From Lenzites betulinus (Eukaryota; Basidiomycota; Agaricomycetes; Polyporales; Polyporaceae): a DNA stretch of 64,000 nt. The translations under genes were made by a program, and so were the position numbers. Under the pieces are notes generated by a model that saw nothing but the letters and a program-made list of their open reading frames with translations, was not told the origin of the DNA and did no database searches. The stretch covers positions 248,001 to 312,000 of the forward strand of contig JABYQU010000014.1 of NCBI GenBank assembly GCA_022264855.1. Direction: 5' to 3'. Shown piece after piece: positions 13,151 through 27,452 of the stretch (the stretch's first letter is position 1; each line of letters starts with the position of its first letter).

Positions 13151-13779
13151 TTCGAACTTGAGGCCTGAGGGTTCCAAACGCTAGCAAGCAATAGCTCGTT
13201 CTGTAGGGGATAATACAAGCGTGTAGTGGTGAGGAGAAGTTGAACCATAGTTGTGAAGCGTAGCAGAAGACTCGAAGCCCTCCAAATCCGGATCCCGCGC
13301 GATATGCCGCTCAAATGCATGACGTCATGAGCAATACCGTCACGAAGCGCTCGCCAACCTTACCACCGCGCAGGCCCGTCACCGGTTCACTGGCACGCAC
13401 ATCCGGTAGTAGTACTGCAAGTACTAGTGGTTGACTGTAAATGAACCAAACAAATCGAGGGCCCCATATAGAATCGATTCTCCGTAGTAGTGATTTATGC
13501 TTAAGAAGGTAAATTGTCGACTCCGAGGGCAGTCAACTGTTGGCAGACTACCACCAAGATGGTCGCGGCTCTGAGTTAGCTAGAATGATCGTCTTCCGCT
13601 CCATCATGATGAACTAAAGCTTGGATTGCGAGTTTCTTTCAACCTACAGGCTGATCATATCGAACGTTGCAGCTCGTAACTCCCGGCCGCAGGGCCCATC
13701 CACCAATCGAAGTTCCAGCTAACACTTCTCCGGGTTCACTCACACTATTTCGCCTTGTACAAATACAGCAACTATTTGT
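13151..13779. other. Spacer
   Basis: Upstream region of the uncharacterised gene and downstream region of permease 1. Near 13405-13440 there are short AGTACT-type palindromic repeats. No gene or RNA recognised. Confidence 0.4.
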
Positions 13780-16176
13780 TCAGTCGGTGTACACGAAGAA
13801 TGGATTCCTGATGGCATTTGGCTCAGCAGTCCGGCGGGAAAAAGGACCCATAGACTTACTGTTTGTCAGTCATGTCCGAAAACGCGGCCTTTTCCCGCTC
13901 GCGTCTCACATCGTCGTCCGACCAACCGTTCCGCCTCTTCAGTTCCTCAAGCTTGCATATCTTCTGCCGGTTCATCCATATGTTTGTCCAGCGGATGATG
14001 AAACATAGCACGAGTTGCGCGGACAGCAGTACCAGGATGGAGATCTTCCCCGGGAGGTAACCAGGTGCATCCTTTGGGAGGAACGTCTCCGTCCCGACGA
14101 TATTGGCAACGCAGAAGGCCGCGAGTGTGAGCGCGTTCACGGTCACCTTTTTCGTATGACCGGACGTATTTGAAGCGTTGTATGCATAGATGATGGCGAG
14201 CGATGACCCGTACGTTCCGACAATCCAGGTCGCTTGAATAGTACAGTTGTCAGCTATACTACCGCAAGGGCACTCAGTGAGGCAATCAGCATTACCGAAG
14301 AGAAGAGCGCCCTTTTGAGAGGTCCCATTCAATCCTACGAGCATTGCGGCGCCAGCAAGTGTAGGTATCAACGACCACACGATCGGCAGCATTCGTTCGT
14401 TCTGTACATTTTATATTTCAGTACTTGACGAGGTTGGCAATAGTGTAAGAGACATACCGCCCTATCGGAGTACCACCCGCATACAAGTGCACTGACGACT
14501 CCAATGGCACCGCCTGGCGTCGAAAGGATCAACGTTTGTTTCGTACTGGCAGAAATGTATGAGATAATGAGGTACACCGCTGAGCCGGAGAAACAAATCT
14601 TACGTGTAGCCGAAGCCCTTTACGATGATGTTGGTGACTGGAGTGCGGTGTGAGCACATACACTGTTTGTGCATCAATCGCACTCACAATTTGCGAGGCC
14701 TCCATTAGGTATGTTCGCTTGGACACGATCCATCAGTACGATTATGCCCTATCCACTTAACAGAATACACACTTAATAGCGTTGCAAGAACGATCAACCA
14801 AGTTCTCACGTCCAACAGCGCCTCGACGACTTGTTCTTTCTTCAGTCGCTTGTTCTCCGTGCCGCACTGGCCATCACGGATCCGTTCTATCGCGGTAATT
14901 CGCTCTTTCTTCGACAGGAACCGGGCGTTGGCGGGCGAATCGGGCATCCAGAGAAGCACCGCAACGCCGACTGCAATTGCCATCGCGCCGAGCATCAGGT
15001 AGATGATCTTGAAGGGTGCGAAGCCACGGTCCGGAATGAACGATATTCCCTGCGAATGGTATGATTATCTAGACCTCGTCTCGCCAGCCAATACGCGCAG
15101 GGGGGGACGTACGTATGCTAGGAAGCCACCAAATATACCGGCAACGCCGTTCTGTATCGCAGATGTATCATCAGCTATACGCCGTGCTTGACCCAGAGAT
15201 ACTCTGCAGTACCATCATGTAGAACCATGCCATTCGACTGCCCTACCATGCAAGGTTAATGAATCAATACCCACAAATTAACTAGAAGTTGGGCGGACCT
15301 GTTCGTCCTTTCTGTAAAACATGGATATGATAAGAATCAGAATTGGCGCGACACAGCTCTCGAGCATTCCTATTCAAAATGCATGGTAATCAGCCGGCAC
15401 CCACCCGATATCTGACAGGGACGACCTACCAAGAAGCAATCTGAGGGCAAAAAAAGGTCCGAACGATTTCGGGATGGCGTGAAGCATCATGACCGCGCCC
15501 CATACGACGATGTTGGTCCCAAGATACTTCCCGAGCCGCAACCGCTGGGCGATATACATCGACGGGAAAACCCATATCAAAAATCCTCAAGAGAGACTCA
15601 GCTGCGGGCTGTGCTTGATCAGACATGCAAGCGCGACATACCTATGTAAAACGAGAGGGACACAAGATTATAACCCTTCGCAACACAATCGCGGATTCAG
15701 TCCTCAGGCGCTGCGACGCGGGATTGTACCGGAATGGCCTACCTGTCCGGTCACTGGGAATCCCATGATACTGAGTAATCGTAGTCAATGCGGCGAGTAT
15801 TGGGTACGCATGACACTATGGCACGTACCTAGCATAGCCTAGTGCGGTCTTGTCGCTGATGCATTGGTGAGCGCCAACGGACTTACAAGATAAGAGCGAG
15901 TCTCACAGGTATTGAGTGAAGTATACCGCCGCTGACAGAGGAGATATCACCCAGTCCTATTGCGTGAATGTTAGTATGCTCGGGGAGGTAAAACCTGGGT
16001 GTACCGACCAATTTCCTACGGATTTTGGCATAATCCTCCTCTGTAAAAGAGTTCGCCTTCTCCAGGCCAACGAGACGCAAAGCTTCGTCCTTGTCTCTGA
16101 AGTCGATGTTAGACTCAACCTCTGTGACATATACGGACTCGAGGTGTTTCTCGTCTTTCGTGTCGCGGCGTTTCAT
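13780..16176 (-). CDS. Allantoate/nicotinate-type MFS permease 1 of 3
   Basis: Member of the anion:cation symporter family of the major facilitator superfamily (Dal5/Tna1 group); a plasma-membrane, proton-coupled uptake carrier by family. Start ATG at 16176 (MKRRDTKDEKHLESV), followed by the N-terminal tail EALRLVGLEKANSFTEEDYAKIRRKL shared in form with the two copies downstream. Later come the family stretch AYNASNTSGHTKK, the loop FLPKDAPGYLPGKI before a transmembrane segment, and a charged tail with REREKAAFSDMTDKQ. The last intron splits the Q codon, and the final exon gives NPFFVYTD then TGA at 13780. About a dozen introns, several very short exons. First of three tandem copies. The substrate cannot be decided from sequence: allantoate, nicotinate, pantothenate or other organic anions are possible. 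Confidence 0.88.
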
Positions 16177-16635
16177 CGTAAATCGAGGGCCCGAAACGGT
16201 CGCAAAGGCGGGGGCACCAGTCCCAGCAAGAGCGGACTTTATATTCCCGACATTGGCCGTCTTGTGACCCTGTAGGAGCTTCGATCGCCCTTCCAGGCGA
16301 GGTACGGCGGAAGGCACGGGTGTTGAGGACTAAGTTTGGTACATTCGTTGGAGGCGGTCGCGTGAAGATCCTGGGAAGAGACAGGGTGAGATAACACTTA
16401 GGATGATAACAATCCTTCTACGGCACCACACGGGAGCCCCGAGTGATTGCGCTTTCTCGGCATCCTTTCAACGACGTCCGTGCGACTGGTTTCTCGATAA
16501 CGACCTCGGAACTCCGACCAGCGGCCCGCACTGGTACACACGTACCCATTTGAATTCGAGACCGATTACAGGGTGACGCGGGAGCGGTCAGCTGAGCATA
16601 GTAGGTCATACAAGACGTCAGTCATCCCATTTATG
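16177..16635. other. Spacer between permeases 1 and 2
   Basis: Upstream region of permease 1 and 3' region of permease 2. The open frame of permease 1 extends upstream to about 16317 but lacks the paralogue-like start there. No other feature seen. Confidence 0.4.
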
Positions 16636-19065
16636 CTACGGCATGTACACAAAGTATGGGTTCCTGCGGGAAATGAGAAACCGGACACACGAGAGGCGTG
16701 AAACGAAACCATACTGTTTGTCCGTCAGGTCTAAAAACGCATGACGGTCTCGCTCCTTCTGCACGTCCTCGTCCGTCCAGCCACGTTTGCTTTTCTCTAC
16801 TTCAAGCGCAGCCTTCTTCTTCGCGTTCAGACGCATGTTGATCGCGCGCACGAAGAGCGTAATGAACACCTGTATGCTGATGAGCACCATCATGGCGATC
16901 TTGGCAGGTACATATGCTGGCGCATCCTTGGGCTGGAATATCTCAGCGCCGATAACGTTGCCTGCCCCGAACGCCGTCAGCGTGATGGCGTTGACCGTGT
17001 TCTGCACGTAGAACGGCGTCAGACTGCAGCTCAGACTTCCGAAAGTGTTAGCATACTACCTTCTTGGTGTGCCCGCTTATATTACTAGCGTTGTATGCGT
17101 ATATCGTCGGCAAAACAGTATTGAATGTTCCGACGAGGTAAATCGCTGCCTTCACGAGTTAGCGAGGACATTCGGACATCATTCGAACGCACCAAAAAGC
17201 AAGGCTCCTTTGTGACCGGACCCGTTCAGCCCGATTAGCATAGCTGCGCCGATTATCGTCGGTACAAAACATATGATGATGGGCATCATACGCTCGCGCT
17301 GCGTTTAGAGAAATGAGACGAATGTCGGCGGAATAGGCAATGGCTTGCCCACTTTCTTGTCTGAGTACCACCCGCACAGAAGAGTCACGAAGGAAGCTAC
17401 GGCGCCGCCCGGAGTCGATAAGATCAATGTTTGTCTTGAACTGTGGCAATATACGTCAGGTAAAGAGATAGTCGGTCTATCCATGGGGCGTACGTGTAAC
17501 CAAAGCTCTTGATGACAATGTTGCTGACTGCATGAAGCCGTTGGCATAGCTCAAACAAATGTGGATGCACTACACTCACAGTTGCTGAGCCCGCCATTAG
17601 GAATACTCGCTACCAGCGCAGTCAATTACATATCAATCGCGACATGCGAAGTCTCTGCACTCACTTGTGATTACAGTGAGGGCGATGAGCCACGTGCGGA
17701 CGTCGATTAGTGCCTCGATCACTTGCTCCTTCTTGAGATGTTTGTTTTCCGTCCCGCCCTGGTCATCTCGTACGCGCTCTAGCGCAGCGATGCGTTCCTC
17801 GCGGGTCAGCACGCGCGCGTGGACTGGGGAATCGGGAAGCCAGAGGATCACACAGACTCCGACAACGATGGCCAGAGCGCCGAAGAGAAGGTAGAGGATC
17901 TTGTATGGTGCGAGCGCGTGTCCTTCGTAGAACGAAATGCCGTACGCGACAAAGCCACCGAAGATTTGGGTAAGCCCTGTTACAACTAGTCAATGCCATA
18001 ATCGAGTAAGGATGACAGCGATCCGTGCCGTTCTGCGGGTGAATCACGCGTCAAAACAAACCGGGGTGATGGTAGTTCTGCGGGCGTACCATCGTATAGA
18101 ACCATGACACCCTCGTGCCCTGTAGAATGTAGCTGAGATTATGCCATTTTACGTTTCATGAGATCGGCCTACTTGTTCGTTTTTCTTGTAGAACATGGCC
18201 ACGATCAAGATGAGAATGGGAACGACACAACTCTCGCACATGCCTGTTGAAGTGTTGGCTTCGAGTGTGGGACTCGAAGTTTGTACTTACCGAGAAGAAA
18301 ACGCAAAGCAAAGAACGCGCCAAACGATTCGGCGGCAGCGTGACACATGAGTACAACTCCCCATATCACGATGTTCGCCCCAAGATATTTTGCGATCTGT
18401 AAAACATATCAGCAGACAGCATTCCATCCGCAGATAGTAACGCACCCTGAGCTTCTGAGCGATGTACACCGTGGGGAACTGCCACACGAGAAGACCTGCC
18501 GGAGGTTAGTAGCCCACACAAGGGTCCAAGCCCTTGCATGCCACTAACCTAGGTAAAATGCGAGAGACACGAGGTTGTAATGCTAAAGCACCTGCACGTA
18601 AGTTGTGCAAGTAAGAAAGTAGTAAGATCAAGTTACCTGCCCCGTGATCGGGAAGTCCATGATGCTAGGGAATCATAGATGAGTACGCCCTGCCCAAATA
18701 TCGGAAGGCATACCTGGCATAGTTCAGGGAGGTTTTGTCTCTGTGATGTTTCATCAGCAACTAGCAGTCTCCTTAGTTGCACCGGTAAACAGTTACAGAA
18801 ATTGCGTGAAATACACAGCGGCGCAGAGTGGGGGAATGATAAAGTCCTACATAGTCACTGTAAGCTGCCGCGTTGTCCGCCCTATGATCAGAACACTCAC
18901 AAGCTTTCTGAGAACCCTTCTGTTATCCTCTTCGCTGAATCGTGCTGTACGCTCCCGACCGACCAGTTTAAGAGCCTCGTCGCCCTCAGTTGTACTTTCT
19001 GAGACAGATGTTGTTGCGATGTACGCATCATCTTCGTCCTGGCACTGTGTCTTCAACACGGACAT
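16636..19065 (-). CDS. Allantoate/nicotinate-type MFS permease 2 of 3
   Basis: Paralogue of its two neighbours with the same gene architecture. The ATG at 19065 (MSVLKTQCQDEDD) is chosen over the upstream one at 19116 because it aligns with the start of permease 3. The cytosolic N-terminus reads EALKLVGRERTARFSEED. Family landmarks are IYAYNASNISGHTKK near 17065-17110, IFQPKDAPAYVPAKI near 16900, and the tail HAFLDLTDKQ. The last intron again splits the Q codon, and the final exon encodes NPYFVYMP before TAG at 16636. About 12 transmembrane helices are expected from the family. A GATATAAG element lies about 125 bp upstream of the ATG. Substrate unknown. Confidence 0.88.
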
Positions 19066-19186
19066 CTCGAGAGCCTCGTAACCCTGAAGCAGCGGATGAT
19101 TGATAGAGAACACCACGAAATCGAGGTAGTTACAGGTGGAAGGAGCTCTCGGCTGATCTCACGACATCTGTGCCTACCTGGGCTCC

Positions 19187-19194
19187 CTTATATC
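19187..19194 (-). promoter_or_regulatory. TATA-like element of permease 2
   Basis: GATATAAG on the minus strand, about 122-129 bp upstream of the chosen ATG. The same octamer sits at nearly the same distance upstream of permease 3, which supports function but does not prove it. Confidence 0.4.
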
Positions 19195-20110
19195 ACACAC
19201 CGAGTACGGGGCTTACAGGGTCCGTGGAATTAAGGCTACAGCCGCTGTCGCAGAAGCACAAGCAGATCGCCTGAAAGCAGCGTACGTATTAGACGATACC
19301 CAAGTTCCAGCGCGGGCTACGGCTTCTGTGATTTCGAAATCAAGAAGTCAGCAGGGGTCGCATGTACTGATTGTGCCGCGCACTCACCAAGGATTGGTCT
19401 AAATGCAGATGATGGCGTAGTTAAATCGCACAAGCCATGACGTGTCGGGCTGCAGCTTCTCATACTATCGCGTCCGGAGACTGCGCGCAGGGAGGCGGGC
19501 CCAGCGTGCCAATATTCGCACGTCATAGTCAAATATGTTGACCACACTGACTCGGAGAGCCGCCAGCGAGAACCAGCTGGGTTGTAGTAGCACGAGCGTG
19601 AGTACTCATTCAGATTTGTGGGCGTGCCGGGGAGGTACATAGCGGTTCGACTCAAAAGGCCGCGCAGACGTCGACGTTCCGGACGAAATTTGGGCGCCTT
19701 TCTAGAGATGTTAGAAGTACGATAGATAGACGCCTCGGAGAGTGAGCGGCGAGTGTGGCAACTCCGAGCACTCTCTCTCGTTGGTGGGAATGATGAATCT
19801 CAGATGAAAACATGGTAATTTGACACAGAACCATCTCAACGAGACTCAATGACATGCCAATCCGGGGGTGGTCCACTGATTCATGGCAGGCAAAACTTCC
19901 AATGGCGCAACTAGTGCTAGTGGGCCGCTGCCATTCTGATACCACGGCACTGAATTCGAAGCGTGCAGCCTGACCACATCTCACTACAGACCACAGGTTG
20001 TATACACAATACTGGCAAATCGTGGTATAGAAACATCTCATCGTAGTGCATGCAACATGTTAGTGTGTGATAGTACAACGTCACTTGTATGCGCGATTTC
20101 ACCCCATTCC
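19195..20110. other. Spacer between permeases 2 and 3
   Basis: About 0.9 kb with only short, motif-free open frames on both strands. It could hold upstream control elements for permease 2. No transposon ends, tRNA or decayed permease exon recognised. Confidence 0.4.
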
Positions 20111-22598
20111 TCAAGCTGTGTAAATGAAGAACGGGTTCCTGCTCGCTAATTAGACACGGCACCTCCTGTAGGAAGAAATACACGTACTGTTTGTCGGTGA
20201 GATCCATAAACGCATGACGCTCGCGTTCCTTCTGAACGTCTGCGTCGCTCCAGCCATGCTTCGCCTTCTCCTCTTCGAGCTTCGCCCTCTTCTTGACATT
20301 CAGGCGGAGGTTGATCCAGCGCAAGAACATCGAGATGAACAGCTGCACGGTGAGGAGGACCATGATGGCGATCTTGCCAGGTATGTAAGCGGGGGCGTCT
20401 TTGGGCTGGAAGATCTCCGTCCCAATGATGTTGCCGACACTGAATGTGGCCAATGTCAGCGCGTTGATAGTATTCTGGGGAATAAAAAAAGCGATTGTCA
20501 GCGTAGTCAGCGTCGGGGTAAGTGGTCAACCGACCTTCTTGGTATGCCCACTGGTGTTGCTGGCGTTGTATGCGTAGACAGACGACAGCGCGCTGCCGAA
20601 GGTACCGATGAGGTAGACCGCTGAAAGGGTGTTATGATTGACACTTCCCTAGACCACCCACACAACTAGGCTTACCGAACAGGAGCGCGCCCTTGTTTCC
20701 AGAGTTGTTCAACCCGATGAGCATGGCTGAACCCACAATGGTTGGAATCAAACACATGACGATCGGAATCATGCGTTCGTTCTGGACCTTGTTGAGTAAA
20801 CGAGGCAAGCAATATGTGGAGCCCGCGTACCTTCTTGTCCGAGTACCAACCGCACAGTAAGGTCGTGAGGGAGGCAACCGCACCTCCGGGCGTCGACAAG
20901 ATCAAGGTTTGCTTCGAACTATGAAGCCAAGTCAAAACACGAAGCGATAGCACAGGGTTGTTCACGTACGTGTAGCCGAAACTCTTGATGATAATGTTAC
21001 TGACTGCGGGCAACGTGAGTTCTGGGTAACGAGCCCAATAGGCTGACAAGGCTTACAATTGCTTAGAGCTCCGTTCGGGATGCTCGCTTTCGACGACGTC
21101 AGCGGTGTATCCTCTACAGCTCAGAATGAAAGAGAAAACCCACTCGTTAATGTCGTTAGGGCGATGAGCCACGTCCGGTAATCCGTCAACGCCTCGATCA
21201 CCTGATCCTTCTTCCAATGCTTGTTCTCCATGCCGCCTTGGTCGTCGCGCACGCGTTCGAGAACAGCGATCCGTTCCTCGGTCGTGAGCATACGAGCATG
21301 GATGGGAGAGTCCGGGAGCCACAGGATGACGCAGACGCCGACAAGGATGGCAAGGCCGCCGAGGAGTATGTAAATGATCTTGTACGGCGCGATGCTATGG
21401 CCATCGTAGAAGGAGATCCCGTATGCGACGAAGCCGCCGAAGACCTGTGTCAGTCCTATTTCGTGCGTGTTAGCAACTGAACTCATTATGATGTTGTTTG
21501 ATAGTACCGTTCTACGGAAAACGGTTAGTCGAGACGCGACACGGATGATGATCAACGAGACTTACCATCACGTAGAACCACGAGACTCGCGTCCCCTTGT
21601 GGATTATAATAGTAAGCAAACTGACCGCAGGACGGGAGAGTCGACGAACTGACCTGCTCATCCTTCTTGTAGAACATGGATATGATCAAGATCAAGATAG
21701 GTGCAACGCAGCTCTCGCACATTCCTGCTCAATGCATCAGTGCAAGCATGCGCATATGCATCGAAGTCTACCAACCCAGCAGGAAGCGTAGTGCGAAGAA
21801 TTGGCCAAACGTCGTCGCAGCGGCGTGACACATCAAGATGATACCCCATACGATGATGTTCGCACCAAGATACTTGGCGACCTGTAGTGGATTCAGAACG
21901 AATCGCAATTCGGGTGTGAAGAACCAAACTCACTCGTAGTTTCTGCGAGATGTATACCGTTGGAAACTCCCAGACGAGAAAGCCTGCGAAACGATCAATG
22001 AGAGCGACCACTGACAAACAAATGAAGGACGAACCCAGGTAGAACGCGAGTGACACTAAATTGTAGCGCTACGAGTAAAGCGTATGTTTGCATCATCTCG
22101 GCAGAGTATAAAGATATGTCTAGCTACCTGTCCGGTGATGGGGAAGCCCATGATGCTACGGGACACGTCGTTAGTATGTTCTGATGGACTAGTGGAGAGC
22201 GAGCGTACCTCGCATAATTCAAAGAAGTCTTGTCCCTGAAAACATCTACGGTCAATACTTAAGCCGACAGATGAGGTGTCGATCCGAACGAACAAAAACT
22301 GCGTGAAGTACACCGCGGCGCACAGAGGAGGGATCAGGAAATCCTATAAGAGCAAAGTCAATCATCAAGTTAGACTGTGTTCGCTCCACGAGACACATAC
22401 CAGCTTCCTCCGCAGCTTCCTATTGTACTCTTCGCTGAACTTCGTGGTCCGCTCCCGACCTACGAGCTTGAGGGCCTCGTCGCCGTCGGCGCTGTCCACG
22501 GCGGAGACGGTTGGGTCAAACCCATTCTTCTCCTCGTCCTGGGAAAGCCTCTTCTCATCCGACGTCTCGAGCGACTTCTTGTCTTGAACTGAAGACAT
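20111..22598 (-). CDS. Allantoate/nicotinate-type MFS permease 3 of 3
   Basis: Third tandem copy. Starts at ATG 22598 (MSSVQDKKSLETSDEKRL). The tail EALKLVGRERTTKFSEEYNRKLRRKL leads into the first membrane region. Recognisable parts include VYISQKLR, the loop DSPIHARMLTTEERIAVLERVRDDQGG between the two halves, YNASNTSGHTKK, and FQPKDAPAYIPGKI. The last intron splits the Q codon in DLTDKQ, and the final exon encodes NPFFIYTA before TGA at 20111. Closest in sequence to permease 2 (shared IFQPKDAPAY and DDQGG loops), so permeases 2 and 3 probably arose from the more recent duplication. Substrate unknown. Confidence 0.88.
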
Positions 22599-22712
22599 GA
22601 CCGAAGAGAATCCAGAGAGCAGTCCCGTGTAGAACTCGAGAACCCTTGCAGCGGTTGAGATAGGGCGATTAGTTCGCTAATCCCACGACGCATCCGCTCA
22701 GGTGGCCCACCA

Positions 22713-22720
22713 CTTATATC
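22713..22720 (-). promoter_or_regulatory. TATA-like element of permease 3
   Basis: GATATAAG on the minus strand, 115-122 bp upstream of the ATG, matching the element of permease 2 in sequence and spacing. Confidence 0.4.
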
Positions 22721-23149
22721 GTAAACCGCTCCCGCACACTGTCTTGCTCGGAAGCAGCGATATCCACCACCAGATCAACCCATACCGCGGGAAGAAGACG
22801 GCAGGTCAGGTCCAGCGACCGTGGGGTACCCCTTGCCACTAGAACGGGAGATAAGCGAGGAGTCGCATGCCGTAAGTGGTCTCGCACTCACATGCATGTC
22901 AAGGATATTTCAGATAGCAAGATTGCAATGCATTGGCCGCCGACGCGCCGAGTACGCGCCGGCGCACTAAATACGGCCCGCAGTAGTGCAGTCGGCACGA
23001 TATGAAGGGAAAATGTACACCATACGGGCGAGGCACCCGTCAATTAGCGATAATACAGTTACTGGTGAGACGGCAGATATTCTGAACGATTAACCAAGAT
23101 ATGATAGCAGTGCGAGAGCAATACACGGTATAGATGATCAGGACTATGA
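22721..23149. other. Spacer
   Basis: Upstream region of permease 3 and 3' region of the acetyl-CoA acetyltransferase gene. No feature recognised. Confidence 0.35.
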
Positions 23150-25019
<1,870 letters not shown>

Positions 25020-25776
25020 TCATTCACAGCCTGCGAAGAAATCGACTATGTTCCCCAATACCATAAACCAAACCTCCATCGATCGTAACAGCTCGTCCTC
25101 ACTCCCTTCACCATCACCCTCTGCTATGATTTCCCCGACAACCTCGGAGGTATGACATGGGTGGAGATACCACGACGGCGTCCCCAGGGTTGGATGATCG
25201 CCTTGCGAGAGCAGCGCAAGGGAGGAATCGGGCATTAGCAGTCCGAAGGTGTTGCCATTCGACGAGGGGAGCGCATCGTGTCGGAACAGCACAGACCGGA
25301 CAATCTGGTCCAAAATCAAAGGGGACCCGCCTGAGTGTAGCCGAAGGGTCAGATAGGTTATCCTGCAAGTCCATACGGGGACATACTGCTCTCATGCAGA
25401 GTGAAATAGAACGCCGGGACCTCGAACGTGGGCGAATAGACCACATATTGCTTGCAAGTCAGGAGTTCTTGAGGAGGCTGCGCAGTGGATTCGTCTTCCA
25501 TCATGTCATGTTCAAGCACATCGGGTTCATGGTCGACCTCTGCCCCCTGCGTTTGAGGCAAGTACACAGTCCTGAGCAAGTAACCGAGACCAGGAACATG
25601 CTGGTCTGACTATTAGAGTGGGCGGTAAGTTGGTACTCAAACAGCCATACAGGGTGTTCACGCCACGACCATCCAGTCGGAAATGTCTTTACGTCAGAAC
25701 GTCGCGCACCAGAGTGAGTATTGATGTAACGGCGGCATGCGTGTTCGAACTGCGCGCGAGTGAGGGTAGCAGGCAT
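25020..25776 (-). CDS. ATG10: ATG10-like E2 conjugating enzyme
   Basis: E2-like enzyme of the family that transfers Atg12 to Atg5 during autophagosome formation. Start ATG at 25776 (MPATLTRAQFEHACRRYI), then FPTGWSWREHP; the next exon holds YVVYSPTFEVPAFYFTLHESS, the typical ATG10/ATG3 beta-strand block. The last exon has LGTPSWYLHPCHTSEVVGEI: the HPC cysteine is the expected catalytic residue. It ends GNIVDFFAGCE. The size (about 210 residues after splicing) fits ATG10 better than ATG3, and the flexible loop typical of ATG3 is absent. Divergent from the ribosomal protein gene to the right, with 198 bp between start codons. Confidence 0.85.
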
Positions 25777-25974
25777 GGGGATATTGAAGGGTGTGGCGTG
25801 AGAAGCCTGCATGTAGCTGTACAATTAAGGTTTCAGCCACCGCCGCCAGTTTCCCACAGCCTAGCCAGGCTACAGCCCGCGTCAGGCGGCCCTCACATCC
25901 CAAAACTCAGCCCGTCCAACTGCCGGCTCCCCACTCGCGGTCTCCTTTACCGCATCTCCTCTTGACCGCCCAAC

Positions 25975-26974
25975 ATGGCTGTAGGCAAGGTCAGTGGCAG
26001 ACACTTCTCATTTCGACCCTGGGTGTTTACGCGGAATTAACCTCTGCTTGTGTGTAGAACAAGCGTTTGTCTAAGGGCAAGAAGGGTATCAAGAAGAAAG
26101 TCGTCGACCCTTTCTCCCGCAAGGGTGAGTCCATTATTCATGCTGGAGATGCTTGTGTGATTTATCTGCCGTTGGAAAGACTGGTACGACATCAAGGCAC
26201 CTTCAATCTTCGAGGTCAAGAACGTCGGCAAGACTCTTGCCAACCGCTCCGTGGGTCTCAGTGCGTACCCCCGTCATCATGCGAATGGCGTGTTCTAAAC
26301 TACGTACAGAAAACGCCAACGACTCCCTCAAGGGTCGCATTGTCGAGGTCTCTCTTGCCGACCTCAACAAGGATGAAGAGCAGGCTTTCCGCAAGATCAA
26401 GCTGCGGGTCGATGACATCCAGGGCAAGAACTGCTTGACAAACTTCCACGGCATGAGCTTCACTTCCGACAAGATCCGGTCGCTCGTTCGCAAGTGGCAA
26501 ACCCTCATCGAGGCGCATGTCGACGTCAAGACAACCGACGGCTACCTTCTCCGTCTCTTCGCCATTGGCTTCACCAAGCGCCGACCTACACAGGTTCGCA
26601 AGACGACGTACGCCCAGTCGTCTCAGATCCGGGAGATCCGCAAGAAGATGTTCGAGATCATGACACGGGAAGCGACGAGCTGCGACTTGAAGGAGTTGGT
26701 ACAGAAGTTCGTCCCTGAGGCGATTGGCCGGGAAATCGAGAAGGCGGCGAGGAGCATCTACCCCCTGCAGAATGTTTACATTCACAAGGCGAAGATCCTC
26801 AAGGCGCCGAAGTTCGACGTGTCGAAGCTGCTCGAGCTCCACGGCGAGTCGACAGACGTGAGTCCTCCCCCAACAATCACTTGATCACCTCTGACATCCT
26901 TCCGTGATGTGCAGGAGACTGGCACTCGTGTTGCGAAGGACTTCAAGGAGCCCGAGATCCTCGAGTCTGTATAA
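25975..26974 (+). CDS. RPS1: 40S ribosomal protein eS1 (S1/S3a)
   Basis: Component of the small ribosomal subunit. Exon 1 is only five codons (ATG at 25975, MAVGK); exon 2 continues [22 protein letters not shown]. Later exons carry [19 protein letters not shown], then [55 protein letters not shown] and [19 protein letters not shown], all classic eS1 blocks. The last intron precedes [19 protein letters not shown] and TAA at 26972-26974. Length near 255 residues is normal. The upstream region is rich in pyrimidines, as is common for ribosomal protein genes. Confidence 0.97.
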
Positions 26975-27452
26975 AAGCCTACTGTTGTCTGCTCTTGTAT
27001 CCTTCACCACGACGCTTTCTCCCATTTATGCTGCACCGGTATGGCAATCTATGACATGACCACGCACGCCATCACATCCACATCTCTCGTCTGCTCGCAC
27101 TCCGTTCTACTGTTCAATATGCTTAGTTGTGTTTGTATCGGAAGCCCTTCGGTGGGACATGAGCGTGCAAGTCTAAGGCTCAAACCTTTTGAGGTGCAAC
27201 AGAACGCGAGACGTTCACGAGACCGACATGGTGCATACGCCGTCCTAATACTCTGCCTTATCGATGACCTCGTGAAGGATTGCCGCATATATAAGCGTCT
27301 ACTTTGAACAGAAACTCTAGCACTAGCATGATCTCGATTAGAAATGATCGGCGCGTACAAATTATCGGCCTCAGCCACAGCGGGTCCCGTCCAAACTATA
27401 CACATGAGCCCGACTTTCGCTCGGACAGCAGGCCATCCTCTCGACTACCACC
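26975..27452. other. Spacer
   Basis: 3' region of the ribosomal protein gene and promoter of the adenine phosphoribosyltransferase gene. No other feature recognised. Confidence 0.4.

Noticed and set aside
16177..16317. Upstream start of permease 1 near 16317
   Set aside because: The extra residues do not resemble the starts of the two paralogues; ATG 16176 matches them better.
19652..20041. 129-codon minus-strand frame between permeases 2 and 3
   Set aside because: Cysteine-rich random-looking translation without family features, and no permease-like residues that would make it a decayed fourth copy.
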